From Litorimonas sp. (GTDB lineage Bacteria > Pseudomonadota > Alphaproteobacteria > Caulobacterales > Maricaulaceae): a stretch of DNA of 61,254 nucleotides. Position numbers and translations under genes: made by a program. This document shows positions 25,190 to 36,224 of the stretch, one piece after another; position 1 is the stretch's first letter; the number at the start of each line of letters is the position of its first letter. Location of the stretch: contig JAPYSU010000016.1 of the NCBI GenBank assembly GCA_029936425.1, positions 1 through 61,254 of the forward strand. The letters are read 5' to 3'. The notes beneath the pieces were generated by a model. It was not told the DNA's origin, made no database searches, and was given only the letters and a program-made list of their open reading frames with translations.

Positions 25190-25969
25190 ATGGCAGGTCA
25201 TTCCAAATGGGCCAATATCCAGCACCGTAAGGGCCGTCAGGATAAACTCCGCTCCAAACTTTTCTCAAAACTTTCAAAAGACATCACGATCGCGGCGAAA
25301 ATGGGCGGCGAAGATCCGGACATGAATCCGCGCCTTCGTTTGGCAATTGCCAACGCCAAGGGTCAGTCCATGCCGAAGGATAATATCCAGCGCGCGGTCA
25401 GCAAAGGCGTCGGCGGCGACGGAGCGGATTATGAAGAAATCCGTTATGAGGGCTTTGGCCCCGGCGGCATCGGATTTGTGGTTGAAGCCAGCACGGACAA
25501 TAAAAACCGCGCCGCGATGGAAGTTCGCACGGCCTTTTCCAAAAACGGTGGCGCTTTGGGCGAAACCGGATCCGTAACCTTCATGTTCGATCAGATGGGC
25601 AAAATTGAATATCCGCTCGCCGTCACGAGTGAAGACGAGATGATGGAAGCGGCGATTGAGGCGGGCGCCGAAGACGTCGAAACAGATGAAGAGGCCGATG
25701 ATCAGTGGGATGAATATGAACCCGTCCACACGATCTGGACGGCGCGCGATGATCTTGGTCCTGTCGCGGGCGAACTGGAAAAGAAATTCGGTGAGGCCAA
25801 ATCCGTCAACTTGATCTGGAAAGCGCAGAACGAAATCGACAATCCGGAGCAGGCCGCGGCAGTTATGCGCCTGAATGACGCCCTCGAAGATGTCGACGAT
25901 GTCTCAACGGTCTTTCACAGTTTTGCCATGACCGAAGAAGCCATGGCGACTATCCCGGATGATGAGTAA
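25190..25969 (+). CDS. YebC/PmpR family DNA-binding regulator or translation factor
   Basis: The 259-residue protein starts MAGHSKWANIQHRKGRQDKLR and keeps SMPKDNIQRAVSKGVGGDGADYEE and GFGPGGIGFVVEASTDNKNRAA, the family signature. Members were described as transcription regulators; more recent work points to a role in translation of stalled peptides. It is monocistronic, preceded by an AAAGGGACTCGCC ribosome site and followed by a strong terminator. Confidence 0.93.
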   Translation: MAGHSKWANIQHRKGRQDKLRSKLFSKLSKDITIAAKMGGEDPDMNPRLRLAIANAKGQSMPKDNIQRAVSKGVGGDGADYEEIRYEGFGPGGIGFVVEASTDNKNRAAMEVRTAFSKNGGALGETGSVTFMFDQMGKIEYPLAVTSEDEMMEAAIEAGAEDVETDEEADDQWDEYEPVHTIWTARDDLGPVAGELEKKFGEAKSVNLIWKAQNEIDNPEQAAAVMRLNDALEDVDDVSTVFHSFAMTEEAMATIPDDE

Positions 25970-25993
25970 GGCTTGAATACATAACATAAAAAG

Positions 25994-26023
25994 AAAAAGG
26001 CGGCTCTTTTGGCCGCCTTTTTT
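25994..26023. terminator. bidirectional rho-independent terminator
   Basis: GGCGGC (25999-26004) pairs with GCCGCC (26012-26017) around a 7-nt loop, with an A-run before and a T-run after. It ends the YebC transcript and may also end the YghU transcript from the other side. Confidence 0.88.
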
Positions 26024-26040
26024 ATTGGATTGGAGGTTAA

Positions 26041-26883
26041 TCAATCCAGATCAGACGCACTGTGGCGTTCTCTTAACTGCTGGTCTTCCTCGCCCCAGGT
26101 GCGGTTGACGCGGCGGCCGCGTTGAACGGCCTCGCGTTTTGCAATCTGTTTGGCCCAACGCAGAACGTGCTCATATTCGTGAGTTTGCAAAAATTCTTCG
26201 GCGTCATAGACGTTTCCGGTCACGACGCCGCCATACCAAGGCCAGACCGCCATATCCGCAATGGAATACTCGTCACCGGCCAGATATTCATTATCGGCCA
26301 GACGGCGGTTTAAGACATCCAGTTGACGTTTGGCTTCCATCGAAAATCTATCAATGGCGTATTCGATTTTGACCGGGGCGTAGCTGTAGAAATGTCCGAA
26401 ACCGCCGCCAAGATAGGGCGCGCTGCCCATTTGCCAGAAAAGCCAGGAGAGCGCTTCGGTTCTGGCGGAGGCGTCTTTGGGCAGGAAGGCGTCAAATTTT
26501 TCTGCCAGATATAGAAGGATAGAGCCGGATTCGAACAGCCTCTGAGGCGGGGAGACGCTGTGATCCATCAAGGCCGGTATTTTGGAGTTGGGGTTGATCT
26601 CGACAAAACCGCTTCCGAATTGATCGCCTTCACCGATATCTATCAGCCAGGCATCATATTCGGCTTCTGTGTGACCGGCGGCGAGAAGCTCTTCGAGCAT
26701 AATGGTCACTTTTTGGCCGTTGGGTGTTGCGAGAGAATAAAGTTGAAAAGGGTGCTTCCCAATTTCCAGAGTTTTGTCATGGGTCGGTCCGGCAATAGGG
26801 CGATTGATATTTGCGAATTTTCCGCCGGATTCTTTGTCCCATTTCCAGACTTTTGGCGGGGTGTAGTCTTGTTCATCTGCCAT
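26041..26883 (-). CDS. yghU: glutathione-dependent disulfide-bond oxidoreductase, YghU-type GST
   Basis: The 280-residue protein follows the YghU/Ure2p pattern: YTPPKVWKWDKESGGKFANINRPIAGPTH at the start, GQKVTIMLEELLAAG and NPNSKIPALMDH in the thioredoxin-like domain, and GSAPYLGGGFGHFY in the all-alpha domain. YghU uses glutathione to reduce disulfides and peroxides and has no catalytic Cys. The next gene on the same strand is separated by its own start region; operon membership is unclear. ATG 26883. Confidence 0.9.
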   Translation of the reverse strand: MADEQDYTPPKVWKWDKESGGKFANINRPIAGPTHDKTLEIGKHPFQLYSLATPNGQKVTIMLEELLAAGHTEAEYDAWLIDIGEGDQFGSGFVEINPNSKIPALMDHSVSPPQRLFESGSILLYLAEKFDAFLPKDASARTEALSWLFWQMGSAPYLGGGFGHFYSYAPVKIEYAIDRFSMEAKRQLDVLNRRLADNEYLAGDEYSIADMAVWPWYGGVVTGNVYDAEEFLQTHEYEHVLRWAKQIAKREAVQRGRRVNRTWGEEDQQLRERHSASDLD

Positions 26884-26975
26884 CTTGTGTCTCTCTCATT
26901 CTCGTTAATCTATGCGTCCAATATGGGTTATATTTATAGGAGAAAAAGGGGTTCACAATAATTTGACCAACAAGC

Positions 26976-28523
26976 TTAGTTATAGCGCGACCTGTCCCAG
27001 ACTTGATTGAAGGGTTTACTACGGCCGGAAGATTGTATGACCATGAGGTGCTCTCGTTGTAATTCACGTGGCCCTTCAACGCCGCAGGCATGAGCAATCA
27101 TTTCGACTTCTTTTTGTATATTCTGGACATAGTTTTTAACCCGAACGGCTTTGTTGGACGGATTAAGTCCGCGTTGAAGCCGTTTATTATGGGTTGTTAC
27201 GCCTGTTGGGCAGGTGTTCTGATCGCATTTTAAGGCCTGGATACAGCCCAGTGAAAACATGAATCCCCGCGCGGCATTGACGAGGTCAGCGCCGGCGCAA
27301 AAGGCCCAGGCGACATCGGCTGACGTTATGAGCTTGCCACTGGCAACCAAAGCGACGCGGTCTCGAAGGCCATGCTCGCGAAGAAGATCATCCATCAACG
27401 GAAGGGATTCCCGTACTGTCAGCCCCGTATTATCAATCAGGGGGAGCGGGGCCGCGCCCGTGCCGCCATCCCCGCCGTCCACGACAATGTAATCCGGGGC
27501 ACTTTCCTTGCCGCGTTTTTGAATAGCTTCAAGAAATTCGAGAATAGGGGCAGGATTGCCGATACACATTTTAAGGCCCGTCGGTCTCTCGGAAACGCGT
27601 CTGACCTGATCAATCAAATCCAGCAATTCTTCGGGATTGGAAGCATCCACATGACGATTAGGCGAGATCGCTGCTTTGCCTTCAGGAATGCCCCGTATTT
27701 CGGCAATTTCTTTCGTGACTTTGTCTGCCGGTAATATGCCGCCTTTTCCGGGCTTTGCCCCTTGTGACAATTTGATTTCGACCATACGAATATGATGGTT
27801 TTCGCAAATCTTGCGTAGTTTTTCTTCGTTGAGCGTGCCGTCTTCATTGCGCGCCCCAAATTTGGCTGTTCCAAGTTGATAGATAATGTCGCATTCCCCC
27901 TCCAAATGGAACGGGGAAACGCCGCCTTCACCTGTATTTAGCCAGCATCCGGCCATGCTGGCGCCGTGGGACAGAGCCTGAATAGCGGGTTTGGATAAGC
28001 TGCCATAGCTCATGGCTGAGATGTTGAAAAAGCTTTTGGGGGCGTAAGGGTGCGGTGTTTGCGGGCCAATTATGAAAGCCGGGAGCGTTTCGTGTTCCTC
28101 TTCCAGGCGCGGAAAAAGTCCATTGGCAAAGATAGGCGTTCCCGGGGAAAGGACTTTGGTAGACCCGAACGGAACGACATCCTTTCCTTCTTCGCAGACT
28201 TCATAGACCCACTCTCTTTCGGCGCGGTTAAACGGCATTTCCTCGCGGTCTTGAGAAAAGAAATATTGCCGGAAAAATTCTCCCAGTCTGGAAAATAAAT
28301 TCCGAAATCTTCCGATGACAGGATAATTCCTGTGCACCGCATTTGAGGTTTGGTTTACGTCGATAATGAACAGGATAATGCCGGCAATTACCAGCACGCC
28401 AATGACGAACAAAAAGAGAGAGCCCAGAAGATCAAGGCCTCTTGAGGCAAAGGTTGCGACATCTTCCATCTTTGTGCCGTTCGGGCCGATCTGGGCAAAT
28501 AAGTGTTGGATATAAAACAACAT
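26976..28523 (-). CDS. FMN-binding glutamate synthase-like protein with N-terminal membrane segment
   Basis: The 515-residue protein has one strong membrane helix near residues 31-51 (LLGSLFLFVIGVLVIAGIILFI) and then a single glutamate synthase FMN domain: TGEGGVSPFHLEG, ISPNRHVDASNPEEL, DYIVVDGGDGGTGAAPLPLIDN, and CDQNTCPTGVTTHN with the Cys set that may bind a 3Fe-4S cluster. It lacks the glutaminase domain of GltB, so it is not a complete glutamate synthase. Such stand-alone proteins are widespread with undefined function. It is divergent from the SRPBCC gene by 143 bp. Confidence 0.85.
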   Translation of the reverse strand: MLFYIQHLFAQIGPNGTKMEDVATFASRGLDLLGSLFLFVIGVLVIAGIILFIIDVNQTSNAVHRNYPVIGRFRNLFSRLGEFFRQYFFSQDREEMPFNRAEREWVYEVCEEGKDVVPFGSTKVLSPGTPIFANGLFPRLEEEHETLPAFIIGPQTPHPYAPKSFFNISAMSYGSLSKPAIQALSHGASMAGCWLNTGEGGVSPFHLEGECDIIYQLGTAKFGARNEDGTLNEEKLRKICENHHIRMVEIKLSQGAKPGKGGILPADKVTKEIAEIRGIPEGKAAISPNRHVDASNPEELLDLIDQVRRVSERPTGLKMCIGNPAPILEFLEAIQKRGKESAPDYIVVDGGDGGTGAAPLPLIDNTGLTVRESLPLMDDLLREHGLRDRVALVASGKLITSADVAWAFCAGADLVNAARGFMFSLGCIQALKCDQNTCPTGVTTHNKRLQRGLNPSNKAVRVKNYVQNIQKEVEMIAHACGVEGPRELQREHLMVIQSSGRSKPFNQVWDRSRYN

Positions 28524-28666
28524 GCTTAAGCTCCTGTTTGCTTAGGTCGAGTATGGGCCTCTAAATGGCTGCCTGCAAGGACGGTGCCTGGGGCGATCTG
28601 ATAAGTTATGCGGGCTGGATTATGAAATCAGTCTCACCTAGAGTCGCGCCGTATAAAAGGAGTGTT

Positions 28667-29206
28667 GTGAAACTTTTTCTCGGAATTGTATTTGGCATTT
28701 TCAGCCTTTTTCTTGCGGCTTGCGCGGTAGGTTATTTCTTGCCGGCGACTTTAGAAATTGAGCGCTCCACAATTATCAACGCTTATCCTGATGATGTCTT
28801 TCCTCTATTGAATGACCTGAAATCCTATAAGAGCTGGGCCGCATTGGATGACCGGTTAGGCCAAGTCCCTATCCTGACAGGCGGGGCAGAGTCCGGCATG
28901 GGGCAAACACAGGCCTGGCAGAATGGTCCCAAAGGCTATGAAGTAGGAAGTCGGGAAATAATGCAGGAGTCAGCGCCGGAATTTGTACAAATACAAGTTT
29001 CGGTCAATGGACAAGTTTCCAGCACAACACACGCCATTCTAAAAACGGAACCCGGAATTGTCACTGTGCTTTCCAAAAGAGAGTTACCGCAGCCTGGCTT
29101 TCCGTATATTGGGCGGCTTAAAGGGCTTATGATGAAGCAGGAAATTGCGGATAATCTCGACGCAGCCCTTGAAAGACTTAAAACCCAGGTTGAAACAAAC
29201 CTGTAG
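28667..29206 (+). CDS. SRPBCC (polyketide cyclase/START-like) family membrane-anchored protein
   Basis: The 179-residue protein begins with a membrane helix or signal (KLFLGIVFGIFSLFLAACAVGYFLP) and then a SRPBCC-like lipid or ligand-binding domain (IINAYPDDVFPLLNDLKSYKSWAALDDRL). I use GTG 28667 because AAGGAG sits 4 bp upstream; ATG 28622 and ATG 28565 would add residues before the hydrophobic part. Its ligand is unknown. It ends 20 bp before the convergent PE-repeat gene. Confidence 0.75.
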   Translation: MKLFLGIVFGIFSLFLAACAVGYFLPATLEIERSTIINAYPDDVFPLLNDLKSYKSWAALDDRLGQVPILTGGAESGMGQTQAWQNGPKGYEVGSREIMQESAPEFVQIQVSVNGQVSSTTHAILKTEPGIVTVLSKRELPQPGFPYIGRLKGLMMKQEIADNLDAALERLKTQVETNL

Positions 29207-29226
29207 CGCCCCAGAACCGTTGGAAA

Positions 29227-30957
<1,731 letters not shown>

Positions 30958-31089
30958 TTCTACGTCCGATGCCGGAGCCCCTTGACCTTAGCCATAAGGG
31001 CAAGCCAGGGGCGAGCCAAGGGGGTGAGGGCAGTGTAAGCCGGAGAACGGGTTAAATCTTGTTCAGAACCGTGGCCTCAAAGCCATTTA

Positions 31090-31980
31090 TCAAAGGATTT
31101 CTGTGTCATCCGCTCTTTGTTTGTTGCGAAAGAGAATAACTCCTATGCCTGACAAAGTTAATATCGCTCCGCCAATAAGCCGCGGAGTTAAAGGTTCTTT
31201 CAAAATGAGCGCCGCCCCTGCAACTGTTATAACCGTCATCATCAGCCCTGACGGCGCGACAATATGAAGAGGCAGGCGCTTGAGGAGCCAATAATAACTG
31301 CCATGCGCGAGAATCGAAGCCAGGAGAGCGGAATAAAGCACGGCGGCTGCAAAATTCCAGCGAATGTCAGCCGAGAAAACCCGGAATTGATTGTCTTCAA
31401 TTATAAAGCTGGCCGGCCAGAGTAGACAGGCGCCCACCAGAGTAAACCAGCTTAGCAGCTCCAACGGGGCAATATTTTTAAGTCTTTTGACGATCAGAGC
31501 GCCAATCGCTTCGCTCAGCGCCGCGCACATCAAAAATATAATACCCAAGAAGTATAACGGCCCGGCAGCTTCTCCGGGTTTCGCTGTGGCAACAATAACG
31601 ACTCCGCAAAATGCCATAATGACGCCGAGTGACCGCCAAAGACCGACTTTTTCTTTGAAGAATATAACCGATAATAGAATAGAAAACGGGACATAGAGCT
31701 CTATCGTGACAGCCCCGGCCGCCGCCGTGGTCATTTCCAGACCCTGAAATATGAATAGATAATTGAACCCCGCAAATCCCAGCCCGCCGAGAATCAACCA
31801 GAGCATTTGCCCTTTGTGCCAGCGAAGCCAGGGAAGTGTAAGTAGAGTCACCAGCGTCACCCGGGTAGCAGCGTAAAAAACAGGCGGAATGGATTCCCCT
31901 ACGGCCAGTTTAATGACAATAAAATGCAATCCCCAGACCGTGCAGATCATGAAAAGCACCAGAAATTCTTTTAGAGTCAT
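31090..31980 (-). CDS. EamA/DMT-family exporter
   Basis: The 296-residue protein has ten predicted membrane helices in two EamA repeats (MTLKEFLVLFMICTVWGLHF..., and a second half with SGLMMTVITVAGAALILKEP). Family members export amino acids, nucleosides and other metabolites. I use ATG 31980, with GGAGG 7 bp upstream; an open frame extending to 32121 would add a non-membrane N-terminus and is not needed. It is divergent from the aminotransferase gene over 72 bp, so they may share promoters. Confidence 0.9.
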   Translation of the reverse strand: MTLKEFLVLFMICTVWGLHFIVIKLAVGESIPPVFYAATRVTLVTLLTLPWLRWHKGQMLWLILGGLGFAGFNYLFIFQGLEMTTAAAGAVTIELYVPFSILLSVIFFKEKVGLWRSLGVIMAFCGVVIVATAKPGEAAGPLYFLGIIFLMCAALSEAIGALIVKRLKNIAPLELLSWFTLVGACLLWPASFIIEDNQFRVFSADIRWNFAAAVLYSALLASILAHGSYYWLLKRLPLHIVAPSGLMMTVITVAGAALILKEPLTPRLIGGAILTLSGIGVILFRNKQRADDTEIL

Positions 31981-32052
31981 GCTATATCCTCCATAGCCTG
32001 ACCCCGTAATTAGGTTTAGGGTCATTGTGAACCCGAAAAAGGCTCCTGCACC

Positions 32053-33240
32053 GTGTCCGAAAAATTGCTCTCCAAATCCATTCTCTCTATCGCGCCCTCT
32101 GCTACCATGGCGATGACGCAATTGGCGCGCGAATTAAAAGCCAAGGGTCGGGACGTTATCGGATTATCCGCCGGGGAGTCGGATTTCGATACGCCGCAGC
32201 ATATTGGAGAGGCGGCTGTTAAAGCCATTCGAGATGGTAAAACCCGTTACACGGCTGTGGACGGAGTGCCTGAATTAAAAGACGCTATTATTGAAAAGTT
32301 CAAACGCGAAAATGGCCTGACCTACTCGCCATCTGAGATTAACGTCTCTCCGGGCGGCAAGCCTGTTATATTTAATGCCTTGGCAGTGACTTTGAACCCG
32401 GGCGACGAGGTTATTATTCCGGCGCCTTGCTGGGTCTCCTATCCTGGGATGGTGAGCCTGCTGGGGGCGACGCCGATCATTGTTTCCTGTGGTGTGGACA
32501 CAGGCTTTCGATTGAGCGCAGAAGCATTGGAAGCGGCCATAACGCCAAAGACGAAATGGCTGATGCTCAACTCCCCGTCCAATCCGACTGGGTCCGCCTA
32601 TAGCCGTGAGGATCTAGCCGCGCTGGCTGAGGTTTTGCGGCGCTATCCCGAAATTCTCGTTCTCAGCGATGATATATATGAACACCTCATTTATGATGGT
32701 TTCGAATTTGCGACTTTGGCCTCGGTTGCGCCTGATTTGAAACATCGCGTCCTAACAATGAATGGGGTGTCCAAAGCCTATGCCATGACAGGATGGCGCA
32801 TTGGATATGCAGGCGGGCCAGATTGGCTTATCAAAGCCATGGCCAAATATATGGGGCAGACGACCTCCAACCCTGCTTCGATTTCTCAATGGGCGGCTGT
32901 AGCGGCATTGAACGGGCCGCAGGATTTTATTTCCGAGGCGAGGGCGGCCTATAACACCCGACGGAAAAATGTCGTGAACGCAATAAATTCCGCCAAAGGC
33001 TTGAGTTGCCGGGAGCCGGAAGGAGCGTTTTATGCCTTCTTTGACTGCCGTGAGGTTCTGAGAGACAAGATTGAAACGGACAGCGATTTTACCAAATCTT
33101 TATTGGGAGAAACTGGCGTGGCGCTTGTGCCGGGCTCTGCGTTTCATGCGCCCGGCTTTGTCCGCTTGTCATATGCAGCAGACCCTAAACTATTAGAAGA
33201 CGCCTGCGCCAGACTGGATCAATTTTGTCAGGCGCTTTAA
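32053..33240 (+). CDS. PLP-dependent class I/II aminotransferase (aspartate aminotransferase-like)
   Basis: The 395-residue protein has the Ib aspartate aminotransferase features: GLSAGESDFDTP, SPGGKPVIFNALAV, NSPSNPTG, and the PLP-binding lysine in NGVSKAYAMTGWRIG. It moves amino groups between aspartate or a similar amino acid and 2-oxoglutarate. It starts with GTG 32053 and lies next to the EamA exporter in divergent orientation. The exact amino acid substrate is not fixed by the sequence. Confidence 0.92.
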   Translation: MSEKLLSKSILSIAPSATMAMTQLARELKAKGRDVIGLSAGESDFDTPQHIGEAAVKAIRDGKTRYTAVDGVPELKDAIIEKFKRENGLTYSPSEINVSPGGKPVIFNALAVTLNPGDEVIIPAPCWVSYPGMVSLLGATPIIVSCGVDTGFRLSAEALEAAITPKTKWLMLNSPSNPTGSAYSREDLAALAEVLRRYPEILVLSDDIYEHLIYDGFEFATLASVAPDLKHRVLTMNGVSKAYAMTGWRIGYAGGPDWLIKAMAKYMGQTTSNPASISQWAAVAALNGPQDFISEARAAYNTRRKNVVNAINSAKGLSCREPEGAFYAFFDCREVLRDKIETDSDFTKSLLGETGVALVPGSAFHAPGFVRLSYAADPKLLEDACARLDQFCQAL

Positions 33241-33278
33241 TTTAATGAGTTTGATATCGGAGCAGAAGACCCGTCTGC

Positions 33279-35927
33279 TTACACAGCAATGGCCTTGGTT
33301 TCGCCGCCTGAGCTATAATATTCCAATTTTTCCAGTAACTCGGATTGTTTGACCGGCTTGGTTAGGTAATCGTCCATTCCGGCATCCAGACAATCCTGAC
33401 GGTCATTTTTAAGAGCGTGCCCCGTGAGCGCAATGATCGGCGTATGGGGTAATCCGTTGGTTTGTTCATACTTATTGATTTGGCGAGCCGCTTCATATCC
33501 GTCCATGACGGGCATGGAGACATCCATTAAAATAACTGGAAAATTCCCATTTTCAGCCATGTAGCGGTCAAGGCCTTCTTTGCCGTTATTCGTAAATACA
33601 GGCTCGAAACGTGAATCGGACAACATCAGCCGCACAACATCCTGATTCAGAGGAAAGTCTTCTGCAACAAGAATTCGCGTTTTACCATTGGAAGAATTGT
33701 TTTCGCTTGACGGGTCATTTTGCTGCGAAGCGTCATCTTCAGACTTGGTGTTTGACGTTTCAGGCAGGATTGATGAAATATCATCTGTATCAGATTTATC
33801 TTCCGATGTTTTCATCTGCTCAGATGTCAACTGATTTTCAGGATTTACAGAACTGCTTTCGGCTTCAAGAGCTGATTGAAGTTCAGCCTCCAAAACGGAC
33901 TCAATATCGTTATTTTCTTCAGGGGAAGCGTCTTCAATCTCCAAAGCACCAGCTTTTGCCGAATTGAATGAACTGACAGCTTCGACTATCGCTTCATGTA
34001 GGCGTTTTTCCCGTACCGGCTTTATAAGGTAATTTGTAATTCCGATTTTATTCAACTCACTCGTCGAGACAGATTGATCGCAAGAGGAGAGCATGATGGT
34101 CGGCGGTGCGTTAACGGCCTTGTTGTTATGAACCATTTCTGCCCATTCCTGTCCGTTCAAACCCGGCATGAGATAATCCAACAGGACGAAGTCATAAGGC
34201 TCGTTTAGCTCTTGGGCCTTTTTCAACGTTTTCAAACCTTCGACCCCATCCGCGGCGCTGTCGGACGTAACCCCCCAGCTTTCTAACTGCTCTTTCAGAA
34301 CCTGCCTATTTACCGCGATATCATCGACAATAAGGGCCTTTTTACCTTTTAAGGATGAGACGTCATATTTGGTAACTTGAGCATTTGGGTCTAGCGGGAG
34401 AGGGAATTGAAGTGAGAACTGTGATCCGTGTCCAATTTCCGATGTAACGGAAATTCGTCCATCCATCATCTCTATAATACTTTTTGTAATCGCAAGGCCG
34501 AGGCCTGTGCCGCCGTAAACTCGTGTGGTCGATCCATCGGCCTGAGTGAATTTGTCAAAGATATGATTTAATTTGTCCGCCGGAATACCGATACCTGTGT
34601 CGGAGACGTCAATGCGAATACAACTCACGCCGTCGCGGGCTTCGGAAACCGCAACTGTCACTGTTATGTGGCCTTCCTTCGTGAATTTGATCGCATTTCC
34701 AACCAGATTGGTAACAACCTGTCTCAGACGGCCTCCGTCGCCAATGAACCTGGAGGGCATGACGGCCGGATAGTTGATAACGAGTTCGAGGCCTTTTTCT
34801 TGAGCTTTGGCCACAAGAAGCGATGTCACATCACTAATCGCTGACTTAAGGTCGAATGGAATCGGATCAAGTTCCAAGGCGCCGGCTTCAATTTTGGAGA
34901 AATCGAGAATGTCGTTAATAATCGTCAGGAGTGCGGAGGCACTATTATTAATGACATCGACAAATTCTTTCTGGCGAGTGTCTATTTTTGTGCTGCCGAG
35001 CAACTCTGCCATCCCCAAAATGCCGTTCATAGGCGTCCGGATTTCGTGACTCATATTGGCAAGAAATTCGGATTTTGCTTTGCTTGCGGCAATGGCATTA
35101 TCCTTGGCCTCTTCAAGCGCTTTTTCCTGTTTATGCTCATGATGCACATCCCGAACGAAAGCCCAGATAGAGAGGGGGCGGCCAGAAGGGTCTCTAACCA
35201 ATTTGGCGGTTGAGTGACTCCAACGGACGCGGCCATCATATGTGAGTGATCTGATTTTGGCCATGGCCTGGCTCTTGCCTTGGGACAGGCTGTTAATCAT
35301 TTCTTTCAGATATTTTCTGTCTTCGGGATACATGATGGCGGCTATCCCGTGGGTATCGATTTTTTTGACGCCTTCTGGACCAAAATAAAGTTTGAGAGAT
35401 TCACTCAGGTGATAAGTCTTGGTTTTCAGGTCGTATTTCCAATAACCGGCTTTGCCGAGCATTAAAGACTCTTCAAACATCTCATCCATTTCGACAAATT
35501 CAGAAATGTTTTCTGCCATAGAAAGCGTAAAGCCATTGGGTAGATTTTTGCGCACAAAGCTATGTGTACTTCCGTCTCCCATTTGGAGTAGCTTACGCTT
35601 CATACCAATTTTTGCTTCGTTGGAGGCTTTTTGAGCTTCAGGAGAGAGATTATCCTTACTTAACATTTCAGGAGTCAGCATGCCGTTTGCAAACATGGCG
35701 TCGTGACAGGCTGAAAGGGGGTCCCCGACTTTCAGGTCTTTGGGGTCTATTTTTAATTGTTCATAGGTGTGAGAAGAAATGAACTGATAATTTAGGTCTT
35801 GGTCAAGAACAGAAACACTAATGTCCAGATTTTCGCACAGGTAATCAAGAATGAGATCCCGGAATTCAGGCGCAATTTGTTGGCTCATATCCCGGCGAGC
35901 TGATTCTTTGCTGATTTCCTGTCCCAT
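33279..35927 (-). CDS. hybrid sensor histidine kinase with two receiver domains
   Basis: The 882-residue protein has two PAS-type sensor domains (about residues 24-145 and 150-265), a HisKA domain with His294 in MSHEIRTPMNG, an HATPase domain (about 395-515) with NAIKFTKEGH, DTGIGIP and GGTGLGLAI, then receiver 1 (phospho-Asp584 in LLDYLMPG, Lys636), an acidic linker of about 85 residues, and receiver 2 (phospho-Asp802 in LMDVSMPVMDG, Lys857). No transmembrane helix is seen, so the signal is probably cytosolic. No separate response regulator lies nearby. ATG 35927 follows GGGGGTAGATAT. Confidence 0.94.
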   Translation of the reverse strand: MGQEISKESARRDMSQQIAPEFRDLILDYLCENLDISVSVLDQDLNYQFISSHTYEQLKIDPKDLKVGDPLSACHDAMFANGMLTPEMLSKDNLSPEAQKASNEAKIGMKRKLLQMGDGSTHSFVRKNLPNGFTLSMAENISEFVEMDEMFEESLMLGKAGYWKYDLKTKTYHLSESLKLYFGPEGVKKIDTHGIAAIMYPEDRKYLKEMINSLSQGKSQAMAKIRSLTYDGRVRWSHSTAKLVRDPSGRPLSIWAFVRDVHHEHKQEKALEEAKDNAIAASKAKSEFLANMSHEIRTPMNGILGMAELLGSTKIDTRQKEFVDVINNSASALLTIINDILDFSKIEAGALELDPIPFDLKSAISDVTSLLVAKAQEKGLELVINYPAVMPSRFIGDGGRLRQVVTNLVGNAIKFTKEGHITVTVAVSEARDGVSCIRIDVSDTGIGIPADKLNHIFDKFTQADGSTTRVYGGTGLGLAITKSIIEMMDGRISVTSEIGHGSQFSLQFPLPLDPNAQVTKYDVSSLKGKKALIVDDIAVNRQVLKEQLESWGVTSDSAADGVEGLKTLKKAQELNEPYDFVLLDYLMPGLNGQEWAEMVHNNKAVNAPPTIMLSSCDQSVSTSELNKIGITNYLIKPVREKRLHEAIVEAVSSFNSAKAGALEIEDASPEENNDIESVLEAELQSALEAESSSVNPENQLTSEQMKTSEDKSDTDDISSILPETSNTKSEDDASQQNDPSSENNSSNGKTRILVAEDFPLNQDVVRLMLSDSRFEPVFTNNGKEGLDRYMAENGNFPVILMDVSMPVMDGYEAARQINKYEQTNGLPHTPIIALTGHALKNDRQDCLDAGMDDYLTKPVKQSELLEKLEYYSSGGETKAIAV

Positions 35928-36002
35928 ATATCTACCCCCACCTTACTATTCTGAAGACCATTCCCCGCGCGCTTTGTGACGGGTTAAAGTTAAGAAAAGG
36001 CG

Positions 36003-36040
36003 AAAAAAAACCGGGTTTGAGTAAAAACTCAAAACCCGGT
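36003..36040 (-). terminator. strong rho-independent terminator
   Basis: ACCGGGTTTGAG (36010-36021) pairs with CTCAAAACCCGGT (36028-36040) with one bulged A. The A-tract at 36003-36010 gives the U-run on the minus strand. It lies 185 bp beyond the LysR stop, so it may end the trxB-LysR transcript or an independent small RNA. Confidence 0.85.
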
Positions 36041-36190
36041 GAAGTCTTCGCAATACAAATCGGGGAGAACTGTATGCGGTAAAAACAGGGCACACAAAAG
36101 GGGAGGACGTTGCCGTGTTTCTTGAGTGTATATAAAGATTTATTCTGCCAAGAGAACACACAGAGCCGCAAAGGACCTATGCTTTTAAGC
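36003..36190 (-). ncRNA. candidate small RNA ending at the terminator
   Basis: On the minus strand the interval holds a 5' hairpin (CTATGCTT/AAGCATAG, about 36178-36194), two C-rich anti-ribosome-site motifs (CCTCCCC at about 36100 and TCTCCCCG at about 36064), and a strong terminator (36003-36040). CCUCC-type motifs of this kind occur in alphaproteobacterial sRNAs that bind ribosome sites. No certain promoter was found, so a long 3' UTR of the LysR gene is the main alternative. Confidence 0.35.
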
Positions 36191-36224
36191 ATAGCTGGAC
36201 AAAATAGCGCTTAAACCCTTAGTT

